Positions 18,894 to 29,614 of a stretch of DNA of 64,000 nucleotides are shown here, piece after piece. The stretch's first letter is position 1; every line of letters starts with the position of its first letter. The DNA is taken from NCBI GenBank assembly GCA_963822825.1, contig CAWGIW010000002.1:310001-374000 (forward strand), in the 5' to 3' direction. Both the position numbers and the translations under genes were made by a program. Under the pieces are notes generated by a model that searched no databases, was not told the origin of the DNA, and saw only the letters and a list, made by a program, of their open reading frames with translations. The DNA is from JAWWPY01 sp963822825 (GTDB lineage: Bacteria; Actinomycetota; Actinomycetes; Streptosporangiales; Streptosporangiaceae).

Positions 18894-18907
18894 TGTAACA
18901 GGTTCTA
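18894..18907. promoter_or_regulatory. KstR-type operator upstream of DUF3068 gene
   Basis: TGTAACAGGTTCTA fits TnnAACnnGTTnnA. It lies in the 140-bp gap between the aftD-like stop (18922) and the DUF3068 ATG (18781), both on the minus strand, so it can only serve the DUF3068 gene. Confidence 0.75.
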
Positions 18908-18921
18908 CTACCAATAGTGGA

Positions 18922-21900
18922 TCATGGTTCGGGGAGGATGAGGGCCGCTGCCAGGCGCCCGACCACGAGCAAACAGATGACCTGAGGGACGGCGCTGGAG
19001 AGCCCCGTCACGAGCAGGCCCGAGTTCCCGGCGAGCAGCAGGTGCTCGCCCGTCGCGGCGCACGCCGACGCGGCCAGCAGCAGGCCGGTCAGCACCCGCG
19101 GTCGGGACAGCTCGACCCAGTACCGGCCGGAGCGCCGGTAGCTGGCCGCCACCATGAAGAGCCCGGTGGCCGCGGGCAGGATGACCGCCCCCGGATACCC
19201 ACCCAGCCAGAACCCAGTCAGCAGCAGCCCGGAACCGACGACTGACCACGTCAGAGCCGAGGAGAATCGCGGATCCGGACGGCCGCGCCGAGACCGGCCC
19301 GCCGCCGCCGGCCGGGCATCGCGCCCGCGCCGGCGCGGCGACGGCCACGGGCCGCCGACGAGCACGATCAGCGCGACGGTGCCCAGCCCGCCGATGATCG
19401 CGTCCCGGTAGAGCGCGTCCGGCCGGTATGTCAGCGTGACCGTCCCCGCGGTCCCGGCAGGCAGCAGCCAGGCCTGCTTCCACCCGTCCAGCCGGACCGC
19501 TCGCAGCGGCCGGCCGCCTATGCTCGCCCGCCACCCCGCGTTGAGGTTCTCGTTCACCACCAGGTACGACCGCTCCGTCGCGGTCACCCGCAGTACTCGC
19601 TTCTGCGACGTCCACGTCACCACCCGGGCCGGAGGCAGGCGCGTCGGCGACCCCGCCCGCGGGCGCCCGGCGCGCCGGCGCCCTCCAGCACGACGTCCTG
19701 GATGGCGAACGTGTCGCTGGCGGGCTCGACGACGCGGTTGGCCCCAGCGGCGAGGGTCACGGCGGAGCAGCGGAGAACTGGACGGGCCGACCGGTGAGCA
19801 GGTCGGCGTAGGTGCCCGAGACGCTGGTCGGCACGACCTTCCCGTTGAGCTCGATCAGCGGCCCGCGGCCGCACGGCAGGCGGAATGGCGCGCGACGGCG
19901 GGCCTAGGTGCGGCACTCCGGGGATCACTACGTCGGAGATCTGCAGCGGCGCCAGCAGCGGGGTGAACCTGAGCGTCAGCTCGTTGGTGCGCATGGGCGC
20001 GAAGCTCAGGGTCCCCCTGGAGCCGACCATGCCCCCGCGGACCTGGCCGCCCGATCCGGCCACCAGGACCTGCAGCAGGCCTGCGGCGCCGGGCGGGCGC
20101 TGGATCGTCACCCGGCTGACCACACGGCGCTGCACCCAGCCGGATGCGTGAGCGTGGGGTCCGCGTCGGCGGGACTGGCGATCCAGGTGGTCGCCGGGTC
20201 GCCGTCAAAGGCGGACCGGGCCTGATCCTGCGGGTCACCGGTGTATGTGGACGACGCGGCCACCTGGACCTGACCGCCGGCCGGTCCGCGCGTACCTGTT
20301 GACCAGCGATGGGTCGGTCAGCACCGCTGACCCGCGCAGCTGGGCCCGGCCGGCGGCGGGCTCGGTGAATCCCTGGTCGAAGCCGTACTGCTCCTCGGTC
20401 GGCGTGAGCAGGGCCGGGGAGCACACCCAGCGCAGCGAGGTGAGCATGCACCCCGATGGCTGGGGCTGGGCCTTGGCCAGCACCACGGCGGCCGGATCCG
20501 GGCCCGGCACGCTCAGGGGCCGACGATCGTCCGGCTGGCCCGGACCCCCGGCACCGAGATCTCCGAGATACCCACCTGCGCCCCGACCGCGGGATCCGGC
20601 CGCGCGGCGAGGCCGGTGACCGTGATCCGCAGCCAGCCGGACGCGCCGGGCGGCACCCGCAGCGCCTGCGGGCGCCCGGTGACCTGCACCCGGTCGGTGA
20701 CCTGCCCGGCGCTGGTCGACACGGCGACCTGGGTCACGGCCGGCCCGAGCGCGTCCTGGTCGGCGAAGGCGACCTCGATCTGGCCGGGATCGGCCGGGGC
20801 ATCGAAGCCGATCTGGATCCACTGGCCGACGGGCCCGGTCCAGCTGCCCGACTCCCACATGGTCCGCATATCGCCGTCGACCGCGGCGTACGGCAGCAGG
20901 CCGCTCGCCCACTGGGCGGGGACGGCCGCGATGTCCGACGCGGACGAGGACGCCGTCACGTTCCTGATCCCGTGGTACTGCGCCACGCTCAGGTACCGAT
21001 CCCAGCCCGGCTCGGTATAGTCAGCGGTTGCCTCGAACGTCGGGGCAGGCTGGGTGGTGGTCAGCGTCGGCGAGTAGGACGTGCGCAGTTCGCCGAAGTT
21101 GCGGACCCGGCGCCGCAGCGAGTCCGTCACCACCGAGGCCGCGGTGGGCAGGCCGAGGGAGTCGGAGTTGAGCAGCACCGGCCGGTGGCCGAGCAGCCCC
21201 TCGTCGGCCAGGGTGAGCAGGGACTCCGGACCGCCGTAGACACGCAGTGTGTCCGCGGCCGGCTGCACGGTCGCCACCGGCGCGGCGCCGGCCACCTGGT
21301 AGATCTCCACCGGGGGGAAGGGCGTGTCGAAGTTGGTCGCGGCATCGTCCGGCGCGGCGCCGCCGACCGGCAGGCCGAACTGGGCCACCTTTGAGATTCC
21401 GGGCGACGTGGCCAGCGCCTGGTTGATCCGGGCGGGCCAGGCTCCGTTCAGCACGGAGCGGCTCAGGTCGTTGCGGACCAGCACGTACTTGACGCCCATC
21501 CGGGCGAGCACCTCGGTCAGGCCGGCCGACCCGTCGCCCGCGGCCAGCCGCTGATCGATCGCGTCGAGCAGCCGCTCGTTGCCCGGCGACCCGATGGTGG
21601 ACAGGTCCCGTTCCGCCCAGTCCACGGTGGCCAGCGGCTCGAGCACGTCGTCGAGAGGGCTGCCCCACAGGTACTGGCCGAACGCGGCGCCGGGGACGGC
21701 CAGCACCGCTTGGTGGCCAGCGTGGGCGTCCAGCCAGTTCGCCGCGCTCACCCAGTAGGACGGGATCTGGCCGAAAGAGCCGGAGCCAGCCAGCCCGTAG
21801 AGGTACCCGGGCAGCGCGAGGCCGCCGACCGCGAGCGCAACGGTCACGCTGACCAGCGGCGCGCAGCCGGGGCAGCCGCGCCGAGGCCAGCAGGTGGGCC

Positions 21901-23077
21901 AGCCCGAGCGCGACCGGAAGGCGGATCATCGGATCGAACTTGCGCACGTTGCGGAACGCGGACGCTGGGCCGTTGATCAGGTGATCCAGCGGGCCCGCCA
22001 GCGGGATTGCCCAGGCTGCTCACGTACCCGGACGAGATAATGAGGACGCCCGCGAGGAGGAGGCAGAGCAGGAAACGCCGCCCGGGCAGCCCGCGGCGGA
22101 CCAGCCCGGCCAGGCCGAGGCCAGCGGCCAGCCCGGTCAGCAGGGTCGGCAGCACGCCGGTGGCGATCCGGTAGCCCAGCTGCCACCACGGCTGCCCGTT
22201 CACCACCAGGTAGCTGACCCAGTCCTCGGTGCCGCGCAAGATGTCAGACAGGCTGGTCACCGACGTGGTGACCGCGGCGCTCTCGGTGTACGGGACGATC
22301 GAGACGCCGTACTTCGACAGCAGCAGCAGCGGGACCGACCACCACCACGTGGCCGCCACGACGGCCGGGACCCACCAGGCGAGGATCCGCCATCGCGGCG
22401 CCGGCCGGGCCAGGGTGAAAACGTAGATCAGCCCGGGGAGCAGCACCGCGATGGTCGCGGCGGCGTTGACGCCGCCGCACAGCGCCACCGCGGTGGCCGA
22501 CCGCGCGGCGGCGCGGCCCCGTCGGCCGCCACGGGCCGCGTCAACCAGCGGGATCAGGATCCAGGGCAGCATCGCCGCGGGCAGGAACTCCGAAGACACT
22601 TCGCCGAGCAGGGTAAGCCCGGCCGGGGACAGGGCATAGGCGAGGCCCGGCGGCGAGCTGGGTCGGCGGCGAGCCAATGCCCAGCCGCTCGGCGAGCCGG
22701 ACCGTACCCAGGAAGGCGGCGATCAGGACCGCCCCGATCCACAGCCGCTGGATCACCCACGGCGGCAGCGCCGCGAGCCTGCCGACGGCGAAAAACGGCC
22801 CCATCGGGAAGAGATAGCCGGCCGCCTGATCCTGCAACTGGCCAAACTGCTGCGGATCCCACAGGGTGAGCGCCCGGCTGAGGAAGCGCACCGGGTCGAC
22901 CGGCAGGTCGAGCTTGGTGTCGGCGATCACCTGGCCTGGGGCGGTGACGAACGGGAGCACTCCAAGGAGCAGGCAGAACGCGAGCAGCCGGATGTTCCTC
23001 CGGCGTCCCTCGTCCGAACCGGGCCCGGCGGGCGGCGGCCGTGCCGCAGGCAGGCGCACCCCGGGCGCTTCGATCAC
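18922..23077 (-). CDS. AftD-like alpha-(1->3)-arabinofuranosyltransferase (DUF3367; many frameshifts)
   Basis: Huge GT-C membrane transferase, about 1,385 codons (M. tuberculosis AftD about 1,400). The N-terminal half is polytopic: LLAFCLLLGVLPFVTAPGQV, then the first outer loop DTKLDLPVDPVRFLSRALTL with acidic residues, WDPQQFGQLQDQAAGYLFPM, EFLPAAMLPWILIPLVDAAR. The GT-C core continues to TEDWVSYLVVNGQPWWQLGY. A large extracytoplasmic part follows, with a discoidin/CBM-like module (RNVTASSSASDIAAVPAQWA, GQWIQIGFDAPADPGQIEVA). The C-terminus has LVVNENLNAGWRASIGGRPL and final helices. Frames change near 22650, 21990, 21845, 20520, 20200, 20000 and 19620. It builds arabinan branches from decaprenyl-phosphoarabinose in mycobacteria; the acceptor here is unknown. 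The start overlaps the GT4 stop (ATGA). Confidence 0.8.
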
Positions 23078-24249
23078 GGTGGGAAGCCCGCCTCCCCCAT
23101 GCTGGCGCCCCGCGACGTGCCGCTGCGGATGGATGCCCAGATCAGCGCGGCCATGCGGGCCTGGCTTCGGTCCCAGTCAAACCGCGCCGCCCATTCGCGG
23201 CACGCGGCGGCAACGGCCGCGCGGCGGACCGGGTCAGCCAGTTCCTTCACCGCCCGCTGCGTCACGTCCTCGATCAGTTCGCCGTCTCTGACCAGCCAGC
23301 CGGTCTCGCCGTCGCGCACCGCGTCGCGCAGCCCCTCGACGTCGTAGGCGACGGTGGGCACACCGAGGGCCGCGGCTTCGAGCACGCACAGTCCCCACCC
23401 CTCGCCCTGCGAGGTGTTCAGGTGCAGCAGCGAGCCGGCTACGACCGCCTGCTTCTCCGCCTCCGGGAGAAAGCCGCGGAGGCGGACCGCGGAGGCCAGG
23501 CCGCGGGCCGCGACGCCGGCCGCGAGGGCCCCGGCCGCCGGGCCGCGTCCCACCACATCGACCGTGATCCCGCGGCCGGCCAGGCGCTCCGCAACGGGCA
23601 GGATCAGTTCGGCCCGCTTGTGGGCCACCAGGCGGCCCACCCAGACCACGGACGCCGGTGGTGGTCCGGCCGCGCCGGCCGGCTCGGCCGCCGGAACCGG
23701 CGCCCCGTTCGGGATCAAGTAGATGTCACCCGTCCAGCGGAGCCGCGCGCGCATCGCGGCGACGGTGGAGGGTGAGACCGCCACGCAGGCGTGCCGCCGG
23801 TAGGCCCACCTGGCGGCCGGTCCTTCCAGCATTCTCCCGGCCCACGCCATCCAGCGCGGAAAGTGCACGGCAAACTGGGCGGAATGCACATGATGCATGA
23901 CGCAAAGCACCGGCACCGCCCGGGGCAGCACGCACGGCGTGAAGAACGGGATCCCGTTCTGGCAGTCCAGCAGGGCGTCAAAGGACCGGCGGTGCGCCAG
24001 CAGCCAGCCCAGGACGAGCGGGTACACGGTGAAGCGGCCGCCCAGCCTGATGATCTCGATCCCGTCGCAGCGGTCGCGGCGGCGCTGGCCGGGCGCGCGC
24101 GCGGTCAGAAAGCGGACCGTGGCCCCCCGGGCGATCAGGCCGCGGGCGATCTGCCAGGCGTACCGCTCGGCTCCCCCGGCCTGCGGATGCCACGGGTCGC
24201 GCCAGTTGGCGATGGCGATCCGCGCCCCACCCAGGTCCGGGGGGGTCAC
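23074..24249 (-). CDS. glycosyltransferase family 4
   Basis: Intact 391-residue retaining GT-B glycosyltransferase, cytosolic face. The N-terminal domain begins IAIANWRDPWHPQAGGAERY with the acceptor-side GGAE motif. The C-terminal donor domain has VVWVGRLVAHKRAELILPVA, VDVVGRGPA and the E-x7-E motif in GEGWGLCVLEAAALGVPTVA. Resembles mycobacterial Rv0225. GTG at 24249 overlaps the upstream GT2 stop (GTGA) and its own stop overlaps the aftD-like start, so GT2-GT4-aftD are translationally coupled. Donor and acceptor sugars cannot be told. Confidence 0.88.
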   Translation of the reverse strand: MTPPDLGGARIAIANWRDPWHPQAGGAERYAWQIARGLIARGATVRFLTARAPGQRRRDRCDGIEIIRLGGRFTVYPLVLGWLLAHRRSFDALLDCQNGIPFFTPCVLPRAVPVLCVMHHVHSAQFAVHFPRWMAWAGRMLEGPAARWAYRRHACVAVSPSTVAAMRARLRWTGDIYLIPNGAPVPAAEPAGAAGPPPASVVWVGRLVAHKRAELILPVAERLAGRGITVDVVGRGPAAGALAAGVAARGLASAVRLRGFLPEAEKQAVVAGSLLHLNTSQGEGWGLCVLEAAALGVPTVAYDVEGLRDAVRDGETGWLVRDGELIEDVTQRAVKELADPVRRAAVAAACREWAARFDWDRSQARMAALIWASIRSGTSRGASMGEAGFPP

Positions 24250-25075
24250 GCCGTCATGACCGCGGCCGGGAGTGCCTCGAGGCCCGCCGTCACGTCCGCC
24301 GGGAACGCCGGGACCCGGGCCGGGGCCCGCCCCGCAGTGACATGGTCGGCGCGCAGCCGCAGCCAGATAGAGGTGACATCACGGAACGCGGCGGCCGAGT
24401 GACGCGGCACGGAGAACGTGGAGCCCGGCACGTCCCGCCAGCAGACCGGGATCTCCGTCAGCGTCGCGCCCAGCCGCTGGCACCTGGCGATCAGCTCGAC
24501 GTCGAAGGCGAAGCCAGCCGTCCTGCAGCGACCGCGCCGCGGCCCGGGCCAGCGGCCCGGAGAAGAACTTGAATCCGCACTGGGTATCGGTGGCGTCCGG
24601 GAACGATCCGGCGGGCCAGCGGCCGAACGCGGCCGCGCCCGACTCTGCGGATCCCGCTGTGCCGATCCTCGGCGACCGAGGCGTCCAGCATCCGCGACCC
24701 GATGACCAGGGGATTCCCGCGGGTGAGCAGGCTCGACCGCGATGTCCAGGGCGGACAGGTCGGTGGCCATGTCAGCGTCGCAGAACCCGACGAACGGCGC
24801 CCGGGTGGCCAGCAGGCCGGCCCGCACCGCGAGTCCCTTGCCCGGCCGGTCGCAGCGCACCAGCCTGACCGGCACCGGGCCCGCAGGCCAGTCCCGCACG
24901 ATGTCGCCCGTGGGGTCGGTGCTCGCGCTGTTCACGACCAGGATCGCGGCCGCAGCGGGAGCGTCGCCGCCTTCCGGCACAGCGCGGCCAGCCCGTCAGG
25001 CAGCCGGAGGGCCTCGTTGCGGGCCGGAACGACGATCTCGACGGCGCGGGAGCGGCCACCCGGTGGGTACGCCAC
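24246..25075 (-). CDS. glycosyltransferase family 2, polyprenyl-phosphate sugar-transferase type (frameshifted)
   Basis: GT-A transferase of about 275 codons. From GTG 25075 the frame begins with AVEIVVPARNEALRLPDGLA. After an indel near 24975 it continues ILVVNSASTDPTGDIVRDWP, RPGKGLAVRAGLLATRAPFV and GFCDADMATDLSALD, the DAD metal site of dolichyl/polyprenyl-phosphate mannose or glucose synthases. A second indel zone lies near 24690-24530; the end reads AGFAFDVELIARCQRLGATL and TEIPVCWRDVPGSTFSVPRH. It probably makes a lipid-linked sugar used by the membrane transferases nearby. Its stop overlaps the GT4 start. Confidence 0.75.
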
Positions 25076-25087
25076 TGCCCGGCCCGG

Positions 25088-25224
25088 TCAGCGCGAGCCG
25101 TACTGATACAGCGAGGCTTTGCTCGGCGTGCCGTTGGCCAGGCCAGCCAGCGCGTAGCTGGCCGCGACGGAGGCCACGACGGCGAGCGCGACCCCGACGC
25201 GATGACGATGAGCAAGCGGGCCAC
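25088..25224 (-). CDS. DUF2613-like small membrane protein (one frameshift)
   Basis: GTG at 25224 follows AGGAGGAGCGCC and begins VARLLIVIAS. After a one-base change near 25195 it continues VALAVVASVAASYALAGLAN and GTPSKASLYQYGSR to TGA at 25088. The result is a single-helix protein of about 45 residues with a short polar tail. The size, topology and position next to an aftD-like operon match the DUF2613/Rv0236A small secreted proteins beside mycobacterial aftD. Function unknown. It ends 12 bp before the GT2 start and is the first gene after the KstR box at 25261. Confidence 0.55.
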
Positions 25225-25260
25225 GGCGCTCCTCCTGCGGCAGGGGTCACTGGAGCGAAC

Positions 25261-25274
25261 TGTAACAGGTTCTA
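25261..25274. promoter_or_regulatory. KstR-type operator upstream of DUF2613-GT2-GT4-aftD operon
   Basis: TGTAACAGGTTCTA, identical to the 18894 box, lies 36 bp upstream of the DUF2613-like GTG. The next upstream gene ends at 25302 on the same strand, so this box marks an internal promoter for the arabinan-type operon. Confidence 0.8.
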
Positions 25275-25301
25275 GTTCCCGCGTTAAGGCTTGGCCGTCG
25301 T

Positions 25302-26870
25302 CTATGGGGAGTTCGGAGGGAGCCGCCACACGACCAGGCCGGGTCTGGTGATCACGGCGGTGCACCCGGGCAGGCGGCGGCGAGCGGGGCCGCCGGCGTC
25401 CACGATCACGAACCGCACCCCGGCGGCCGCCAAGGCGGCGGTCAGCGGCCCCGGAGAACGGATGACCCCGTCCAGCCGACGCGCGCGCCGGTCCTCGGGC
25501 GTCAGCTGGACCTCTCCCACCCGCACCCCGTCATTCCAGATCACCGGGCGGGCCAGCAGCCGTGGCCACGGGTCAAGCATGGCCGCTCCGCCGTTCCAGG
25601 CCGGCCTGCGGTAGGCCGCCCACGGAAGCAGCAGTACATCACCCGGGGCGCGGCTCTGGTCGATGACGCGCGCCGCGGCCAGCCAGCTCGCTGGATACCA
25701 GGCGGGACGCAGCCGGCCCGCGGCCCCCCAGGCCAGCCCGGGAAGGAGAGGACCGGGGCGAGCAGCGCCGCTACCCCGAGCGCTAGGCCCGGCCGGTCGG
25801 GGCCGATCGCGCATCGCCCACGTCACGGCCAGCCCGAGGCCCACCGCCTCGGCCAGCGCCAGCGGGGCCACGAACTGCTGCCCGTCACGGAGTACCGCGA
25901 ATCCAGGCCACAGGCCGATCGCGGCCCGCAGAAGGGCGCGCCCGGGCGCGGTCACGCCCAGGCTCGCGATGGCCAGCCCGGCCACGGCCGCGACCCCCAG
26001 CCCGGGCCAGCGCCGCTGCCGCACGGCGAGCACCACGTATCCGGCGACCGCGACGGCCACGAGCGCCAGCCACGGGGCGGACCACGCTCCCCCGTACGCG
26101 GTGGGCACGGTCTGGGCGTTCCAGATCCCGCCGAGCATCAGCAAGCTGCCGATGGATCCAAACGGTGTGTCGGCCCGTGCGGCGAACTCGGCGACGCCCG
26201 AGGGGGCGGCGTACACCGGGCGCAGCAGTGACGGGATCAGCCACGGCAGGCTGGCCGCGACCAGCACGGTCAGCGCCGCGATCGTCGCGCTGGCCGGGCG
26301 GCGCGGGCGGGCGGCCAGGACCGTGACCGGCACGACGACCAGGGCGGAGACGGCCATCGCCGCGAATCCGCCGACGGCGGCGGGCACGAGGGCCAGGCCG
26401 AGCCGCCCGGCGCCGCGCCACGACGCGGCGGGGTCCCTGATCACAGCGCGCAGCACCCAGGGCAGGCCCGCGTAGCCGAGCAGCAGCGCCCACTGGCCGA
26501 TGATGAGCCGCTCGGCCACGAACGGATTCCAGGCATAGAACACCCCGGCGGCCAGACGGGGCAGCCAATGCTGCCGCGCCAGCAGGGCCGCGACACCCGA
26601 GCAGGCCAGCACGAAGATCGACAGCAGGACGAGCTTCTGCGCGATGTCGGCCGGCACCACCCGCGAAGCGGCCGCCATCACGGCGTCGCTGGGCACGGCC
26701 CGGGGCGGTCCTCCGGCCATCCCGAACATCGTCGCGGACAGCGGCTCACGGGGGACGAACACCATGTCGTAACTGAGGAGGAACCCCCGCCGCAGCCCCG
26801 GGCCGAGGGCCAGTATTCCCAGGCCCAGGCCCAGCGCAAGTCCGGAGGCGCGACGAACCGCGGCGCACAC
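25302..26870 (-). CDS. polytopic membrane protein, GT-C-like (Rv0226c-type context)
   Basis: A 522-residue protein with about ten to twelve hydrophobic segments. The first outer loop after helix 1 has paired charged residues (LLSYDMVFVPREPLSATMFG), where GT-C transferases place the catalytic acid. Helices continue through KLVLLSIFVLACSGVAALLA, WNPFVAERLIIGQWALLLGY and ATIAALTVLVAASLPWLIPS. The soluble C-terminus (FVIVDAGGPARRRLPGCTAV) resembles the ends of mannosyl/arabinosyl membrane proteins. GTG at 26870 lies 4 bp after the previous gene's stop. It probably transfers a lipid-linked sugar, but no substrate can be assigned. Intact frame. Confidence 0.65.
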   Translation of the reverse strand: MCAAVRRASGLALGLGLGILALGPGLRRGFLLSYDMVFVPREPLSATMFGMAGGPPRAVPSDAVMAAASRVVPADIAQKLVLLSIFVLACSGVAALLARQHWLPRLAAGVFYAWNPFVAERLIIGQWALLLGYAGLPWVLRAVIRDPAASWRGAGRLGLALVPAAVGGFAAMAVSALVVVPVTVLAARPRRPASATIAALTVLVAASLPWLIPSLLRPVYAAPSGVAEFAARADTPFGSIGSLLMLGGIWNAQTVPTAYGGAWSAPWLALVAVAVAGYVVLAVRQRRWPGLGVAAVAGLAIASLGVTAPGRALLRAAIGLWPGFAVLRDGQQFVAPLALAEAVGLGLAVTWAMRDRPRPAGPSARGSGAARPGPLLPGLAWGAAGRLRPAWYPASWLAAARVIDQSRAPGDVLLLPWAAYRRPAWNGGAAMLDPWPRLLARPVIWNDGVRVGEVQLTPEDRRARRLDGVIRSPGPLTAALAAAGVRFVIVDAGGPARRRLPGCTAVITRPGLVVWRLPPNSP

Positions 26871-26874
26871 GCCC

Positions 26875-28851
26875 TTACCCGGGCACCGGCGTGGCCGGGA
26901 TGGCCGGGCCGACCCGCCGCGGTTGCAGGGACCCCACGGTGACGCCGGTCAGGCAGGCTCCTGACCCGGACCCGATCAGGCGCACGGCGACCGCGCTCCC
27001 CGCACCGACGACCGGAACATAGACGGCGTGCCGGCCCGCGGGGACGGAGATCTCGCTCCAGTTTCCGCCGAAGCGGACCCCCAGCACTGTGGCCGGCCCC
27101 GAGTACTCCAGGCGCGCTGTCCACGGCCATCGGTACAGCGACCCGAGCAGTGAGATGCGAGTCCCGGCGGAGGTCACGGCCCAGCAACGCTGGTGTGCGG
27201 CCAGCGGCTTTGACGACGGCCCTTCGACCGCCACCGGCCGTAGCTGGCCATTGCCGTCGAAGGTCATCAGCCCGGGGATCACGCCGTGCGGCGACAGCGT
27301 CCACGACAGGCGGCCGGCCGGCTCGCCGCGAGCCAACGCCCCGATGACCTGCGACGTGTACCCCTGGCGCCAGAAGATACCGGGGTCCATGATCATCGCT
27401 GGGGTCGGGCCGTCCACGATCAGTGTGCCGCTCGGCGCGGCCGCGACCGCCGCCCGCGCGGTCATGATGTAGGACCGGGCGGCGGTGGTCGTGGTGACCG
27501 ACTCGAGCGACTGGAGCGACCAGAACGAGCCGATCAGGAAGGCGCCCAGTACCAGCAGGGTAGCGACGCGGACCGACACGGCGGCGGCGCGCCAGGCGGC
27601 GGCTTCTTCCGGCCGGGGGCCAGCGCGGCCGGCCGGACGGCGGCTCCGGCCGGACGGACGAAGCGGTAGGCGTCCCGCTCCCCGGCCAGGGGCAGGAACG
27701 CCAGCCCCAGGCAGACGGCGAGCACGGGGGTCGCGTCGGTCAGGTATCTGGTCTGCACGCCCAGCAGGGTGGCGGACTGCGCGCCCAGCCGACCGAGGGC
27801 GATAGGAACGATGTCGGCGGCGACAATCCAGCCGAGCAGGATCGCCCACGCCCGCCAGGCGCGCACCCGGCAGACGCAGCTCACCACTACGATGATCGCG
27901 GCCACCGCCCAGGACAGCTGCTGGAGCGGCGCAGGCGGGCTGGCTTGGGCGTAGCCGGCCGCCCACCACCGCCACGGGCCGCCGAGCGCCCCGGGCAGCA
28001 GGGTGGTCCCGATCAGGGTTGAACGCGAAGCCCGCCACATGGGCAGCGGAGCCTGGATCACCAGGCTGGGTGCTGGAGCCCGGCAGCCGGAGGAAGAACA
28101 CGACGCAGTACCCGGCCAGCAGCGCGCCATACCCGGCCCACGCCCTCCAGTACCTGGTCAGCGCGGTCACCACGGCCGCCGCCCAGCGCCCCTCGACGAA
28201 GAACGCGGACGTCAGGGCGAGCAGCAGCAGCGGGACGATCGCCCCCTTGTCGGTCGCGGCCATGCCCAGCAGCAGCCACCCGGCCGCGGCCACGGCGTGC
28301 CGCGGCCGGCCGCCGCGCACATAGCGGACGTGCGCGCCGGTCGCCATGAAGATCGCCAGTTCCAGCGGGAGAACCTCAAGGGCGGCCGACCACCACGCCA
28401 CCCCGCCCAGTGACAGCGGGCTGAACAGGAACACGGCGAGCGGGATCAGGATCGCCGGCCTGCTCCCGAACAGCGTCCGCAGCAGGCGCAGCAGGGCGAA
28501 GCACGCCGCCGCCAGCAGCACGAGGATGACAGCGGATGCCAGTGGCCAGTTGTACAGGGAGACCCGGGCCGCCGCCCAGGTGATGGCCAAGCCGAGCGGC
28601 ATCAGATGGCCGGCGTCCACGAACATCAGGTACTTCCAGCGCAGCCCCCCGGCGAGAGCGTGGTCGAGGTAGCTAAAGTCGTCCTGGCGGAAATAGGAGT
28701 GGGCGAGAAGGGCGGCCTTCCACCACAACTGGATCCCGATGAGCGTGACCGCGGCCAGGGTGACGCCGTGGGCGCGGAACCAGTCGGCCGCGTCCCGCGG
28801 TTCCGGCCGACCGCCCGGCCGGGCAAGCACCCGCCAGGTCTGGGCCAGCAT
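26875..28851 (-). CDS. large membrane glycosyltransferase-like protein (two compensating frameshifts)
   Basis: About 658 codons. ATG at 28851 follows AAGGAGTGACG. Helices begin at VTLAAVTLIGIQLWWKAALL. The first outer loop contains HSYFRQDDFSYLDHALAGG, a DD motif in the position of GT-C catalytic acids. More helices follow (SAVILVLLAAACFALLRLLR, WWSAALEVLPLELAIFMATG). Between about 28020 and 27600 the membrane-like sequence is in another frame (LSWAVAAIIVVVSCVCRVRA, QTRYLTDATPVLAVCLGLAF), so two indels cancel out. The C-terminal extracytoplasmic part (ARLEYSGPATVLGVRFGGNW) is beta-rich. Probably a membrane glycosyltransferase of the envelope cluster. Confidence 0.65.
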   Translation of the reverse strand: MLAQTWRVLARPGGRPEPRDAADWFRAHGVTLAAVTLIGIQLWWKAALLAHSYFRQDDFSYLDHALAGGLRWKYLMFVDAGHLMPLGLAITWAAARVSLYNWPLASAVILVLLAAACFALLRLLRTLFGSRPAILIPLAVFLFSPLSLGGVAWWSAALEVLPLELAIFMATGAHVRYVRGGRPRHAVAAAGWLLLGMAATDKGAIVPLLLLALTSAFFVEGRWAAAVVTALTRYWRAWAGYGALLAGYCVVFFLRLPGSSTQPGDPGSAAHVAGFAFNPDRDHPAARGARRPVAVVGGRLRPSQPACAAPAAVLGGGRDHRSGELRLPGARLAGVGDPARLDCRRRHRSYRPRSAGRAVRHPAGRADQIPDRRDPRARRLPGAGVPAPGRGAGRLPLRPSGRSRRPAGRAGPRPEEAAAWRAAAVSVRVATLLVLGAFLIGSFWSLQSLESVTTTTAARSYIMTARAAVAAAPSGTLIVDGPTPAMIMDPGIFWRQGYTSQVIGALARGEPAGRLSWTLSPHGVIPGLMTFDGNGQLRPVAVEGPSSKPLAAHQRCWAVTSAGTRISLLGSLYRWPWTARLEYSGPATVLGVRFGGNWSEISVPAGRHAVYVPVVGAGSAVAVRLIGSGSGACLTGVTVGSLQPRRVGPAIPATPVPG

Positions 28852-28867
28852 CGTCACTCCTTCCACG

Positions 28868-29614
28868 TCAGTTCCGCTGGAACAGCACCAGGTTGACGTA
28901 GCGCTCGGCGGGCCTCGCGAGCCGTCCCAGCATGCCCCGCTCGGCCACGTGCACGTTCTCCCGCTGGTGGGCACCCAGGTCAAAAGTCCCCAGCGGGAGC
29001 CAGGACCTCCCGGGCATCACTTTTCCCTGGTAGCCCCACCCGGCGAGGGTGCCAATGACGTCCTCAATCCGCTGGTGGCGGGCCTCGAGTTCACACAGGA
29101 GCAACGGTGAGTCACGCTTGATCGTCCGCTCCGCCCCGCGCAGCGCGGCCGCCTCGTGGCCTTCGATGTCCATCTTGATGAAGCGCACGTCGGTGAGGCC
29201 AAGGCTGTCGATCGTCACCCGCCGCACCGTGATGGACCGCTCGCTCGCGTGCTCGAGAGATGCCATCCCTTCCGCGCCACGGCCGCCGGCCGGCAGCCAA
29301 AGCCGCGCCGTCCCGACCCGATCAGACGCCGCCGCCTCGACGACCTGGGTGGCGGGAAACCTGGCCCGCACCAGCCGGGCCAGGGCCGGATTCGGCTCGA
29401 TGGTGACCACCCGGTCGGCCAGCGTCAGCAGCCGGGCGGTCCACGGCCCGTACCACGCTCCCACGTCAACGGCTGTGCCGCCGCGCGGTGCCCAGGTGGT
29501 GATGCGGGCCAGTTCGACTTCGACCCGGGGATAGATCGTTCTCATGAACGCCGCGAAGGCCCGGTCAGGCACGGCCGCCGCGATAACGGACCGGATACCA
29601 ACGCCGGTGGTCAC
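28868..29614 (-). CDS. FkbM family methyltransferase
   Basis: A 248-residue SAM-dependent methyltransferase. Motif I is GGTAVDVGAWYGPWTARLLT with the acidic VVTIEPNPALARLVRARFP. The FkbM core is VRRVTIDSLGLTDVRFIKMD followed by IEGHEAAALRGAERTI and LLLCELEARHQ. FkbM enzymes O-methylate sugars or polyketides; in this cluster a surface glycan is the likely acceptor (inference). GTG at 29614 overlaps the upstream stop (GTGA), and its TGA is 16 bp from the next start, so it sits firmly in the envelope operon. Confidence 0.85.
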   Translation of the reverse strand: MTTGVGIRSVIAAAVPDRAFAAFMRTIYPRVEVELARITTWAPRGGTAVDVGAWYGPWTARLLTLADRVVTIEPNPALARLVRARFPATQVVEAAASDRVGTARLWLPAGGRGAEGMASLEHASERSITVRRVTIDSLGLTDVRFIKMDIEGHEAAALRGAERTIKRDSPLLLCELEARHQRIEDVIGTLAGWGYQGKVMPGRSWLPLGTFDLGAHQRENVHVAERGMLGRLARPAERYVNLVLFQRN